This document shows positions 12,062 through 22,813 of a stretch of DNA of 64,000 bases, piece after piece (the first letter of the stretch is position 1; each line of letters begins with the position of its first letter). Origin of the DNA: Utricularia gibba (taxonomy: Eukaryota > Streptophyta > Magnoliopsida > Lamiales > Lentibulariaceae); assembly GCA_002189035.1 (NCBI GenBank), contig NEEC01000004.1, forward strand, positions 1,178,001 through 1,242,000. The letters run 5' to 3'. The notes below the pieces were generated by a model. That model saw only the letters and a list, made by a program, of their open reading frames with translations, made no database searches and was not told where the DNA came from. Position numbers and translations under genes: made by a program.

Positions 12062-14002
12062 GATAGCAGGTAATGAAGAGATAACAAGCAGTTAAGCTAA
12101 GCAGCAACGTAGTATATTTGTATGCTGTAGAGATATTGGCAGAACCGGCCTTTCATGAACTAGAAACGCACACGCATTGGAAACCAATGTGCTGGTTGCG
12201 CTCTCGTGGAAGTACATTCCGTGCAAGCCATTTATTCCTACAAAATGGCATCGGTTTGAGTTTGCAAAAGCTGACATGTTAGTTCAACAGTTGCTTTTGT
12301 CATGGATGGTGTGCTGGAATGGTCATTGGTCGGGCTTTATTATCATTCACACCTACTAATTGATCAATTTTATGTACTACCTGTGGAAATAGGAAATAGA
12401 AGTCCATGCGCTAGAGCTCAGGAGGACAGGGCCACTGTGAAATAGTTCATTTGGAAATCGTAGGAGGACAGGGTAATGTGCTTTTAATGTCAATGCTAAC
12501 AATTATTACAGATCTTCATTGGATGCTCACCAATGGAGTCTCCATCCTACAGTTGCAGCCATTTGGTCTTCAAAGGTTAGATCTTTGAGAGATTTCATCA
12601 TCAAGTCCCTAAATCCCGTAGACTAGAATTAGACGTCAGAGCATTACTTTGATCCATGAACCTTAGAATTTGAAATGGATAGTGAGAAAACGAAAAGCAC
12701 ACATTTTTCTCAAAACTTTGTATATGAAGATGACGAATGACATGATCAAGCGGTGAAAGTTTGAATATGGGTGTTATGAGACGGCGGGAAGAGTCTGTGT
12801 GGGCAGGTCCTGATGACTTTAGAGTTCATTGGGTTCTCCTCCATTTCATGTGTTTATCACATGTGCAAATCTGCTTCCGCCCCAAACCTTGACGTTCAAA
12901 CATGGGGACAAGAAGGGAAGAGGCGGCTCTCCGAATCCAAGATCCCTGGTCTTAAGTGCATTCCTTCTGCTCCGCTATTTAATTTGAAATGAAGCGGATG
13001 TTGATCCCAAACCTCTTGGGCAAAGCGTAGATACGAATAAATAATTACTGGTACAAGAATTATTTTGTATTTGCCGCTAGCGTTCATTTCAGGGGCACTT
13101 ACAGCCATTCAGGTTTAGCCATCCCTGGACAATGCATCATTCGCCTGGGGCATTACGTCAGCCTCCTCGAGCACTCCATGCGATAGCAGTGTACCCAGGT
13201 TCTGCATGGCTTCGGGGCTATCCAGGCTATTCAGCTAGTATGTCTGGTTCCCAGAATTCCAACACGAGAAGGAAGTCAACTTTCAACTGAAACATGTTTG
13301 TTCCTTCACTCTCTCCTGGTCCCGGTTCATTGTCTTCTCTTCCATTGCGATTTATTACAAGGAGCTCACTCCTTTGGATGAGCATACGTAGCTGGAGGCT
13401 GGCATTGGTGTATAATTGTCCAGGTTATTTTAGATGTTCTGATCCTCAAATCAAATCTGCATCCTATGTTTGTATTGTGCTGTATTTGCAGACATCATGA
13501 GTTAAATATGGGGTATGTTCCCCGTGTGTCAGATCTGGTTTTCTTTGCCTTAAATTCAGTACTTACTCTGTTTCTCGGGTAGCGTGTGAGTTGCTCAACT
13601 TCAGTGAAGCGTTAGCATGCTCCAGGAATGCTTCTTGTGTTTTCTTGGAGCTATCTGCGCAGATCTGCGGCTGATTTTTTTATGAAGATTGAACTTTCCT
13701 CATCTTAATATTTTCTGGCTCTTGCTTCATTAAGTAAATGACTTTCTTTCCTTCAAAGAAGTTGCTGCATTTCCTCTTTTGATAGCAGATATTAAGTTTT
13801 CTGGGTTGGTATCAGCCTGTTTTTATTCTCTTAAAAATAACAGTGACTGGCCGATCCTTTCATTTGCTTTCATAGGATAACAGGATTTTAAGTTACTGTT
13901 GTTTCATGGGATGGGAAGACAGTTTATCAGAGTTCAAGGAAATTTTAGTTAGGAAGGATGTTTGGTTCAGGAAAGGACAAATATTTTTACCTCCAAAGGT
14001 TA
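12062..14002. other. Intergenic region with possible coding debris
   Basis: The first part is promoter and leader of the VPS62-like gene on the minus strand. Farther on, + strand stretches at about 12512-12576 and 12896-12990 read like coding exons bordered by AG and GT, but I recognise no family and they do not join into one gene. See also 13096-13290. Confidence 0.4.
13096..13290 (+). other. Unassigned coding-like exon
   Basis: After a good acceptor (TTTCAG at 13090-13095) an open frame of about 64 codons runs to a stop near 13290. It is rich in Pro, Gly, Ser and Tyr (for example GYPGYSASMSGSQNSN) and looks more like protein than random DNA. I do not recognise it. It may be the last exon of a decayed gene that shared this interval with the methyltransferase pseudogene, or chance. 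Confidence 0.25.
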
Positions 14003-14225
14003 TCACAGGCTGCCGATCACCGCCGACTGTCTGACAATGCCAATGATGCCCGCCGACCGTCAATCGCCGCACGCCTGACATCCGCTCGTCGCTCGACCGC
14101 CCCTCGATTGGCCTACATCGGTCGTCGGGTGCTATCGGCGGGCATCGGGTGCGTGTCTGGCGTGCGGTGGACGACGGGCATCGTCGGCATTGTCGGGTGG
14201 CTGGTGGTGCTAAGTGGCCGACGCT
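14003..14225. repeat. GC- and CpG-rich foldback (inverted repeat) element
   Basis: An island of very high GC inside AT-rich DNA. The left arm (about 14019-14080) read in reverse complement matches the right arm (about 14154-14213): both contain TGTC-N-GGCGTGCGG, then CGGGCATC, then GGCATTGTC, in the same order with small gaps. The predicted hairpin has arms of about 60 bases with weaker extensions and a 70-base CG-rich loop. No long ORF with known domains and no clear target-site duplication are visible. It lies directly upstream of the methyltransferase exon at 14241, in what was an intron. A foldback or MITE-like insertion is the simplest reading. Confidence 0.55.
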
Positions 14226-14240
14226 TTCCCATCTTCTCAG

Positions 14241-14596
14241 GTGTGAGGCATTTTCAACTTACCCTCGTGCGTATGATCTTCTCCATTTTGATGGTTCTTT
14301 CACTGCTGAGAGCCACAGGTAAAGTTACAATGGGTTCTACCTCCTACATTGGATTTGAACAACAGAATGCAGCAAGGCTTGCATTTTCCCTTGTAGGTGT
14401 GAAACGAAGTATGTTCTTCTAGAGGTGGATCGCATTCTTAGTCCGAATGGATATGCCCTCATCCGTGAATCCACTAACTTTATCGATGCCATTGCATCCG
14501 CAGTGAAAGGGATGAGATGGGGTTGTCGCAAAGAAGACAGAATACAATGTCAAACAAGAGAAGGTATTGGTCTGCCAGAAGAAACAATCAGCCTGA
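14241..14596 (+). pseudogene. PMT-type (DUF248) methyltransferase, last two exons only
   Basis: Two exons, 14241-14318 and 14397-14596, match the C-terminal end of the plant putative S-adenosylmethionine-dependent methyltransferases (PMT/QUA2 family, Golgi, linked to pectin). Recognisable pieces are CEAFSTYPRAYDLLHFDG, then CETKYVLLEVDRILSPNGY and FIDAIASAVKGMRWGCRKED. The splice phases are those of the family. Just after CRKED the frame is broken: losing two bases of an ACAC-type repeat near 14538-14540 moves the conserved tail (EYNVKQEKVLVCQKK) into another frame, which ends at 14594-14596. Everything upstream of these exons, including the SAM-binding core, is missing, so this is a pseudogene fragment. 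Confidence 0.85.
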
Positions 14597-15032
14597 TGCC
14601 ACCATGCTACAAAGTTCTTGTGGTTGCAAGCTTTTGGAGAGGAGCGAAGGTTGTGTTACAGAGGATGGAGGAATACTACAGATTCATGGCTCAAGAGAAA
14701 CAATAATGGAAATCACACAACTGCATAGGAATTCTCTGAGTCACCAGGAGGTTGGCATGCGTAGCAATTTGAATACATATTTGTGCTTTGTATGTGTATG
14801 GTTTACCCTTTTACACTTACCCTCTCAAAATCAGAGTAGATTTTATGGATTAAGATATACAATGACCTGGGTGTGTGGATACGTGAAGACAGCAATGCCG
14901 GAAAGTATTAGGCTGAATAACACAAAGAAAAGTTGCAGTATCAGCGAAAAGATCTGATGTACAATGCCCCATCCCCAACACCAGTATCCTGTTAGCTTGC
15001 GGTTAGATTGCTGTGTTCCAGGCTCCCAGCTG
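14597..15032. other. Intergenic / facing 3' UTRs
   Basis: Probable old 3' UTR of the methyltransferase remnant followed by the 3' UTR of the BRX-like gene on the opposite strand. Nothing else recognised. Confidence 0.45.
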
Positions 15033-17590
15033 CTAAGGTTGGCAAAGATACTGCGACAGAATCCTATCTCTGTTGGTTTCCCACCACAGCTTCGCACGGA
15101 CTTCCCCAAATCTGTCCCGACTGGAAAAGAAAGCACAAGTGAGCGTGAATAAGGGTGCTCGAGAGTTCTGATGCGCTTTTTACCTGAACCTGACACGGCG
15201 AAGCTCTCGGGTGCCATCTATGAGTTGCCTAATAGTGATATAAACCCTGGTTCATCTTCCTCCATCCACTCCGTCTCGACTTCGCTAGCATTGCTTATTG
15301 AAACGGATGCTTCGTCTCTGGAAGATGTTGTCGTCCGTGCCGTTTCTGTCTCACCCTTGTGTCCGCCTGCTGGATGATGAGGAGGTTCTTGTGGGAACCC
15401 GGTGTTCCTCTGAGTCCAGTCTCTGCTCATGGCTGGAGTCATTCTTGGGCTTTCCTCCGTCCTACTACAGGAGTAACTTGAGTCCCTCTGCATTCATTAA
15501 GCAAAAAAAAAGTGCTCAGGAGATTGAATTCATATCCTGCAAATAGTATAGTATACTCAGGAACACTCACTCCATCCTCAGATCTCCCAGGGGTGTTCAG
15601 AGCTTGCTGATTGAATCTCTGGACATTGTATAGCTCCATGATCCGGTCGTAGTTTTCACCCCACCACCTTTGAGCTTGCCATTTATCGAACATTTCTCGG
15701 CTTTGAACGCAAAAGACACCATCTTGATCATGATAACCAATGGGAATGCGCAAGGAGACAACTGCATACCTGAAACGGATCCTTTTGAGATCATTGCCAC
15801 CACGGGGGAGCGACACGAACGTGATCTGCACTCCAGGCTCTACCTGCGCCATCCATTCTTTAGGTTCGGTCTCATGTGCTAGCAGCACACCATTAGACCT
15901 TGATAAGACGGATTCCGGGCAACGAGGGGGCTTGTCATTGCTAAATGCAGTGAATCTTGGAGTAGCATGATGACCTATAATCTTGTCATAATCCCATGCT
16001 GGAGTTGAACCTGAGCTTCCTGGTCTCAGATATGGATGTTGAACCCCATCCAAGATTGAACTGAAGTATGAATATGATTGCTGCCTTCCCTTAAGTTTTG
16101 CCTCGTCCACATCTGGCTTTCCCCTTTGCGCTCCTGAGACCTTCAGAGCTATATCTTTGATCTGTTAAACACATGACACTAAAAATGTTCACAAACTTGT
16201 TGAACAACCACATGACTGAGGATATAGAAAGGCTTCCAGCAGAAATACTTCACAAAATCCATCAAAATACTCTTGATTTTAGAAACTCCCTAGAAATTGA
16301 TGTTTTTACCAAGGGTCCGACCGATATGATTCGAACCAAAAACAGAATATCCACTGAAACCAATCAAGAAAAGAACAGTAAAGGGTTCAAAACAATGGTC
16401 AAAATCATCCGTTGAAACTTCACATGGAGAGCTCAGTCACAGTTTAAAGCAACACTGCGGTTGAGTTATTTTAATGCATAGTGCCCTCAGCTTGTTCCTG
16501 CTTTACTAATCACCACGTCTCCCAAGGTTTGACGAAACCGTCCGCATCCGAGGACAGTAAATCTAACAGGGGGGGCCATATACAACATGGAGAGATGTCA
16601 TATCAAGGATCCTTGATGAAGATTTTCCCAAATAAACAGTAAAATAATTCACCACTGGTGAAGTATCTTGACACTGTATGGCTCGCCGGTTTCATATGTC
16701 ACATCTCTGAATTTTGGGAAAGAAGAATGCCATCAAGATTTTCCAACACATTCTTGAGATGCCCTATCTAAGTATTGGTATAAAGAAAAAGAGGTGAAGA
16801 TTGAACAACAAGAAGGGACCAAAACATAGTGGTAGGGACCAAGATTATGATTCCTGACACACAATCCAACGCTGAGAGGGGATGCATTTGCCTTAATTTA
16901 TTAGGTTCTCATTTTGCTGGCGCCACACAAAAGACATTTATAGCACTTAAATGAGGATGCTTAATACATCGCTATCATGCAATACATGAAGCTGCTAGAG
17001 ATGTGCTCTTTATGAAGTGGGGTGGGGGTGACTCAAATCATGGTATTGGTAATGCTACCGACAACATACTTTGCTCCTATGCCTTGCAAACGACCTTATG
17101 AAATGTAATTGTTTATGGTTCTAGAAGAGAAGAGTAGAAGAGCTTATGTGAATCTGGAGACAAGGTGCAGACCAAAGATATGATAAGATAGGCTTACCCT
17201 GAATCAAAATCACAGAGCCAGAAGGCAGAGTCATTCAAAGTTGATTTTTTTATTTTGTTTCTGGGGTCCCATGATTGGGGGGTCCCGTCCCATCTTTGCA
17301 CAAAAAAAAAAAGCAACAGCATTGTGGATCAGTTTCAAAAACAGGGCACTAACAGAGAGGAAATGGGATGCATAATTCGCGCATGGGAGAGTTTTGAAAG
17401 AAGTTTCATGTCTAGTGATGTGGTTTATTCGGTGGGATTTCGTTGTCCAAACAGAAAAAAAAAAGGTTGTAATGACAAGTAGAACCTGGGAAGTAAGGCT
17501 TTTGACGGCGTCTTTGCTTCCAGGAATCCCACGAGGGGCGTCTTCGTCATCCCTATCTTCTTGCTTGGAGCAAGTAATGCAAGTTAACAT
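15033..17590 (-). CDS. BREVIS RADIX-like protein (frameshift in exon 4)
   Basis: Plant-specific BRX family regulator of root, phloem and stomatal polarity, membrane-associated. Exons: 17590-17486, 16161-15770, 15700-15571, 15487-15184 and 15120-15033; intron 1 is 1324 bp. Exon 1 gives the family N-terminus MLTCITCSKQ, whose cysteines are palmitoylation candidates, and KDAVKSLTSQ. BRX domain 1 spans exons 2-3 (EWMAQVEPGVQITFVSLP, then SREMFDKWQAQRWWGENYDR). BRX domain 2 spans exons 4-5 (TEWMEEDEPG, then DRFGEVRAKLWWETNRDRIL). Within domain 2 a GGG run (15245-15247) needs one more G; as written the frame shifts and stops at 15218. With it, the five exons make 339 residues, the usual BRX length, and the final exon closes with LSQYLCQP. 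Confidence 0.9.
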
Positions 17591-18853
17591 CTTTTTTTTC
17601 CTACGACTGCTTCTTATTCACCTGGAACTGCAGCTGAGAAGTTATGAAGTTGAATTTCTTCAAGAACACCAAGTAAGCGGCTCAGAATTAAGCTTCACAT
17701 TACCCAGAATTCTTCCTATGAAACGAAATGAATGTTCTAGTACTCCAACCACATACAAACAATTTGAAAGATGGACTACTTTTTAATACAAGACTTTGGT
17801 AATGAGAGTGGGGGAAATGGGGTTGGCTACTTTCCCTCTAACCGAAGTATTCATAGAAGGAAGCGTCATAAATAAAGGAAGGAAAAAAGTGAAGATGGGA
17901 AGCAGGCTCGGGATCAGCGGAATCAGAGATTTTAAGAAGCAAGAGAATTCGGTGTTGAGTAAAATCAGTACAATTCAATGCAAAAAAATGGGCTGTGGAT
18001 CTGCATCCATCCACTTTGATGCCCACAAAGCGGCAAGCAACAACCTCAATAATAAAGACCTCTGCATTTATCTGCAGAGATTTCTGTTTGCAGTCGAAAA
18101 TTAAAAAAAAAACCCTTTTTCCTTTTATTTTGTTTTCCATCTTTCACAGACCGGGAAGATCATTTCTTTCCACATTTCAATTCAAACCCATGACGCTCAT
18201 TTTGAAAAAGAAAAAAAGAGAAGCTTCAAAATTTCATGAACAAAAGCTTGTTGTTCCTTGGAAGACAGAGGGAATAACAGAAGTTAAAATAGGGGCCGAT
18301 GAGAAATGAATGCTACGATAGTCTCGTATAGAGAGAGCAATGAAAGCAGTCGTTCAAGAGTATTCAAGGATTCTTAGCAGTACACTTAAATAATAAGTGA
18401 TAGCGACTTGCCTAAACAGAAGACACAACACTCAGCCTACCCTCCTGCTTCCTCCTCCAGCAACTTTACTTTATTCCTTCAAATTCAACATCAAAACTAG
18501 GAATAAAATACTAGAAACAGCACAGAATACTTATTCGCAGTGGAAATGAAAGAAAAGAAGAATAGCATCCATCACAACTCGTATACACACCAACGGGAAA
18601 GCAGACAGCTGTAATCCAATCTCCTCCCCGACGGGATTTCTCCGATTTCCTCCAGTGAAACGAAATGGGCTTATGGAAGAGTCCCACCAAACCATCAAAA
18701 CATCCCGACAAGCGTTTTTTGATTCCTCGGCGTGTATGCACTCGGGAGTAGACAAAGAGAACAAGAAAGGAAGTTGGGTGAAAGGCCCAGTGAGGTGGAA
18801 TGTCGACTCGGAAATGGAAACCAAGGACACAGCCGTGCCTTCCTGGTGCGGCG
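17591..18853 (-). other. Presumed 5' leader of the BRX-like gene
   Basis: No protein family recognised on either strand. A TATA box at 18854-18860 on the minus strand suggests transcription from about 18825, which would give a leader of over 1 kb, probably with an intron as in other BRX genes. This is inference from the TATA position only. Confidence 0.35.
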
Positions 18854-18860
18854 TTTTATA
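18854..18860 (-). promoter_or_regulatory. TATA box, probable BRX-like promoter
   Basis: The minus strand reads GTCTATAAAACG, a good plant TATA box in a GC-richer context just downstream of AT-rich DNA. It is the only strong minus-strand TATA upstream of the BRX-like start. Confidence 0.45.
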
Positions 18861-20595
18861 GACACGGCGACACCCCTCTCGTGTCTCTTGCCTTTGGGTA
18901 GTTACAATATCAAGTGAAATTAGTTCTTCACACTTCATGTGAATATTATTACCACCTCACACTTCCCATGAATTAAAAACATTATTTATAAATTAAAAAA
19001 TTTCCAATTTATATTCTTATTGTCAAGAATATATTTGCTGAAATTCCTTTAGTTCCAACAACGTAAGAATATATTTGATAGCTGCATATAAAAAGTTTAT
19101 AATTAAATTTACATATATATTAATTAATTAACTAATTAATATATGATATTATATTTATTTTTTAAGTATATAAATAATATATACAAATAGAATGAAGTCT
19201 AATTATATCTATATTAATCACATAATCAAACTTATATTTTCAAATATCGAAATTTGTATACAATTAAATATATGTAATCAATTAAATTATAATTAAATAT
19301 ATTAAAATCAAATAAAATCTAATATAAATAAATGAATTCTTCCTCCACCCAATCGGAAGCGTCCACGTGTTCCGTTCATTCATCCCCACGCTGTTCACCC
19401 ATCCCCACCATTCCCCCTCTCCAACAATTGAGCTGTCAACTTGAGTTGGGTTGTTAGGATTCCTCTCGGTGCCATCGAATCTTGTTGTCTGCAAGTCCAA
19501 GAAAACTCCACTCATCTCCCCGGGATACCTTCAATCGCATTTCGATATTCCAGCTCTGTACTAATGATTTTAATACGACGAAGGTGCTCTGTAGTCCATA
19601 TTCTTTAGATTTTCTGAGATGTGAATGGTGTCTGTGTTTTGTTTGTGGGTGAGGGGAACGCGGATCCAGGAGCAGACAAGACAAAAGGGATCCTCCAGGA
19701 GTGAACAGCAAAAGCGAATCCACTAGGCTGCCTCCATATCCTGTCGTCCCGGTCCTTGCAAAGCCAGCAACGCGTGTCCGTTTCTGAAGCAGAATGAATG
19801 AAAGCACCCGAGGGCAACAGCTCAAGCAATCGACAACATAATGGATTGGGAACCGAGAAAACGGGATTTGTGTGTCGAGTTTTTGATTCCCAAGTCATTG
19901 AATGCTATGCTTTCCATTTTAGAATGACTTGGGCACCATGCTACGTGATCGTTGTCATGTTAAAAGAAGAGATGGTGCCACTTTCTTTTTCGCCCTTTTT
20001 GGTTGCTCGGGTGATCTCTTTCTTTAAGGTATGCCCTTCTTCACATGCTCCATTAAAGCAGATTCTCATCCTTCACTTCATTTGTTCACAAGTTCTGGTT
20101 AAACAGCACATCAGAACACACAGGAAATACAACACACAACATTAAATGATGACAACATTTTTGAAAGAGGATCCAAGGAATAGCCAACAGTAACTATGCC
20201 TTAATCATGGTCATTAGGTACTTTAAATCAGAATCAAGTAGACCCCAAAATGACCCTGCAATCTGCATCCTCAACCTCGCCTGAATATTTCTCTTTCTGA
20301 TTTGTCTAAAATCAGAATACATAGACGCAGACATGTTTTTGTAATAAGCCCAACACTGCTATTCTAGTGGGCTGTCGAATATCTCTGTTCCCATCAAGGC
20401 CCCATTACTTGTAGCAAATGAATATTCATTTTAGTGTATTCTGAAATTTTGTTTTAGGATGATTTGTAGTGTGATTTAAGCAGTTGGGGATGATGGCAGT
20501 GAATGGTAATAAGCATTGGCAATGGCAATACCTCAAAGAGAGGTGACTCACATCTCTGCAACTCGATGGACTGACTACTCGGCGAGTGGGCGGAT
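18861..20595. other. Intergenic region
   Basis: 18950-19330 is nearly pure A/T. 19330-20200 has mixed composition with short overlapping ORFs on both strands, none recognisable. 20200-20595 is probably the 3' UTR of the PAM68 gene. Confidence 0.45.
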
Positions 20596-21147
20596 CTACT
20601 TCCTGTTGGATCCACCCCAAAGTGAAGCCCAGAAAACAGGCCAATTCCTGCGAGCTTCATTCCAACCCAACAGAGATCCTTCTCTGGAAGGATCCCAACT
20701 CGTGGACACGATCCCGTAACTCACCCCTGCAAGAGCACTTCCAAAGAACACAAAGGACACGATCAGAGGAACCCAATTCGGGACATCCACTTTCAGGCCA
20801 GTTTTCAGATAATAGAAGAACGGGAAGAAGAGTAGCCCGACGGAAAGGGGGATCCCAACAGAGAATCCCATTCGCCGAATCATCCGGTTGGTCACGATCT
20901 CCGGGATCACACCTTCATCCTCTTCCGGTTCCGATGATCCTGCTTCTTCTTCCAATTTGGGTTTCGACTTTTTAGGCTTCTTGGGTCCGAAGCCCTTGGG
21001 AGAATTGAGGGTTGCCGCGACTGGTCCGACGCGGGGAAGGTGGATTTGGTTGCTCAGGGTTCGGAGACTGGTGAACTGGGTTCTGATTATCGGCGAGGTT
21101 AAGACAAGCGGCCGCGACCACGGCGGTGCTGCTGCGCAGCCGTTCAT
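20596..21147 (-). CDS. PAM68: PAM68-like photosystem II assembly factor, chloroplastic
   Basis: Single-exon gene for a 183-residue protein of the PAM68/DUF3464 family, a thylakoid membrane factor needed for early photosystem II assembly and CP47 insertion. I start at ATG 21147; the open frame extends upstream only through a TTG. The first ~55 residues are rich in Ser, Thr and Arg, as in a transit peptide. Then come the conserved LNSPKGFGPKK with a Lys-rich stretch, an acidic patch (EEEAGSSEPEEDE), VTNRMIRRMGFSVGIPL leading into the first transmembrane helix, and VPNWVPLIVSFVFFG for the second. The C-terminus has the family signature SWDPSREGSLLGWNEARRNWP. The frame is intact and the length normal. 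Confidence 0.93.
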   Translation of the reverse strand: MNGCAAAPPWSRPLVLTSPIIRTQFTSLRTLSNQIHLPRVGPVAATLNSPKGFGPKKPKKSKPKLEEEAGSSEPEEDEGVIPEIVTNRMIRRMGFSVGIPLSVGLLFFPFFYYLKTGLKVDVPNWVPLIVSFVFFGSALAGVSYGIVSTSWDPSREGSLLGWNEARRNWPVFWASLWGGSNRK

Positions 21148-22813
21148 TATACAATGGCTTTCTTTCCCTCTGAGTTCGAAGAGTGTTGGAAATGGTTGGC
21201 AAAGCAATCCAAATCCCAGATCCCTCGCACCTTATCGGCTTCAGTAGTGCATTTACCACAATGCCCATTCCCAAATTGTTGATACTCAAGAGGCACGGTT
21301 CCTGAGTGTGACCCAAAATCGGAAAACAAATCTTAGATTAAAACCGAACGAATCTCGGATGTTCGTGGTCGTTACGGGATTTTAACAGCAGTTGTTATTC
21401 TAAGAAAGTTTATTACATGTGACTTGTATTCGTATTCATGTTTGTGTTTGTTCAAATTTCATGTTTATTAACATTTGAAATTGTTCATGATCTTATTCAT
21501 ATTCATTCAATAAGGATTTCAAACATAATTTTATATTTGAATTATATCCGATAATTGAATCGAACCACTTTGAAAGAAGGTGTTCGTTCTTCAAGTGTTT
21601 GATTCCTTAACATCTTATACTTCAATAGTTGGAATCTCGTCAGTGGGCATAATAGAATCATTTATAAAAGTGGTTACTGTCATATTTTATTAGACACATA
21701 TTTAAATAAAAACTTTTAATTAAGAATGATCGATTTTATTACATATTAAAAATAGAATGATTAGATTTATAATATAGTCGATATTAAAGTACCTTTGGAT
21801 AGATTAATTTAATTAATTATGTATTTGAATTATTTATATTTAAATTAATGTATATTTAAAATCATAAATGTATTTAAATAGATGAAAAAAATAAATTAAA
21901 ACTCAAGTGAGATTTTTTAATTTGTTTTTTTAAATAATTATAGTGACTATACAAATATTTATTATAAAATTCAGGCGCACCAGGACATGGGGGGGGGGGG
22001 GGGGGGGGGGTGGGAATCCGGTAAATGTTTTGGAAGCAATGTTGACAAATGACGTTGACTTTTTCCAGATTTATTCGTACGGTTGCCTTGAACTTTTTAG
22101 TTTTTTTTTTTTTTTAATTTGAGACCCTCCCACTTTTTGAAATTTCAATTGTGTGTACGATCGAAATATCTCTCTCACGCACACACGGGGGGCGCACTGG
22201 TAGTTCTTTGCCTTTTCCTTGTTGTGCGATCTTCCCCGCGCTGGGCTTCTTGTTGCAGGAATGGAAGAAAGAACAAAAGAAGGGAGTTGGTATGAAAATT
22301 GGTACAAGGATTTCCCTCTTTTTCCCAACATCGCTGCGGATCCATCTTTATCTTTCGCATAAATGGACTTCCTTCTCCTATTTACGTCCACGTTTACTTT
22401 TACAGAAGATGGGTGTCCCTTTAATTGGGTGCTGGTGGACTACTGAATTCATTCTGGCGCCAGTGGTGAAGGGGTATCTTGTTTTATTCTTTTTCACATT
22501 CCATTTCCTTCTCACCCTCATGCTTTGATGTCGCCGTTGTCGTCGTCGTATTTGCTAGTGGGCAACAGTCGCCTGGAAATCTGTTTTATCTTCACGTTTT
22601 TCAATTCTTTCTTTGTTGAGGATTTGGGGGTTCGCTGAGACGGATCGCTTGGTTTCCAGTTATTGGGCGTTTGACGAGTTTTATCTGTGTAAGTGACGGG
22701 TTATATGTTTTCTTCTCCTGTGCGGGTGTAATGGGCTTGCTTGAAAATTGAGTCCTATTTTGCATGTAGAAAAAGAAGAAACTGTGCAGAAAGTGAGGCA
22801 GAAACCGAGTGGG
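21148..22813. other. Intergenic region and leader of the EDR2-like gene
   Basis: 21330-21970 is AT-rich with no gene seen. 22040-22813 is T- and C-rich and probably holds the EDR2-like promoter and leader, including a T11-type tract near 22101 and a possible leader intron. No conserved ORF. Confidence 0.45.
21989..22010. repeat. Poly-G tract, 22 bases
   Basis: Twenty-two consecutive G residues followed by TGGG. It can form quadruplex structures and is hard to sequence, so its length is uncertain. Confidence 0.9.

Noticed and set aside
13958-14422. 154-codon + strand ORF with Arg/Ser-rich protein
   Set aside because: It runs through the GC-rich foldback element and out of frame through the methyltransferase exon; no domain.
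18531-18938. 135-codon minus-strand ORF upstream of BRX
   Set aside because: It crosses the TATA box, has no recognisable domain and no good coding signal; better read as promoter and leader.
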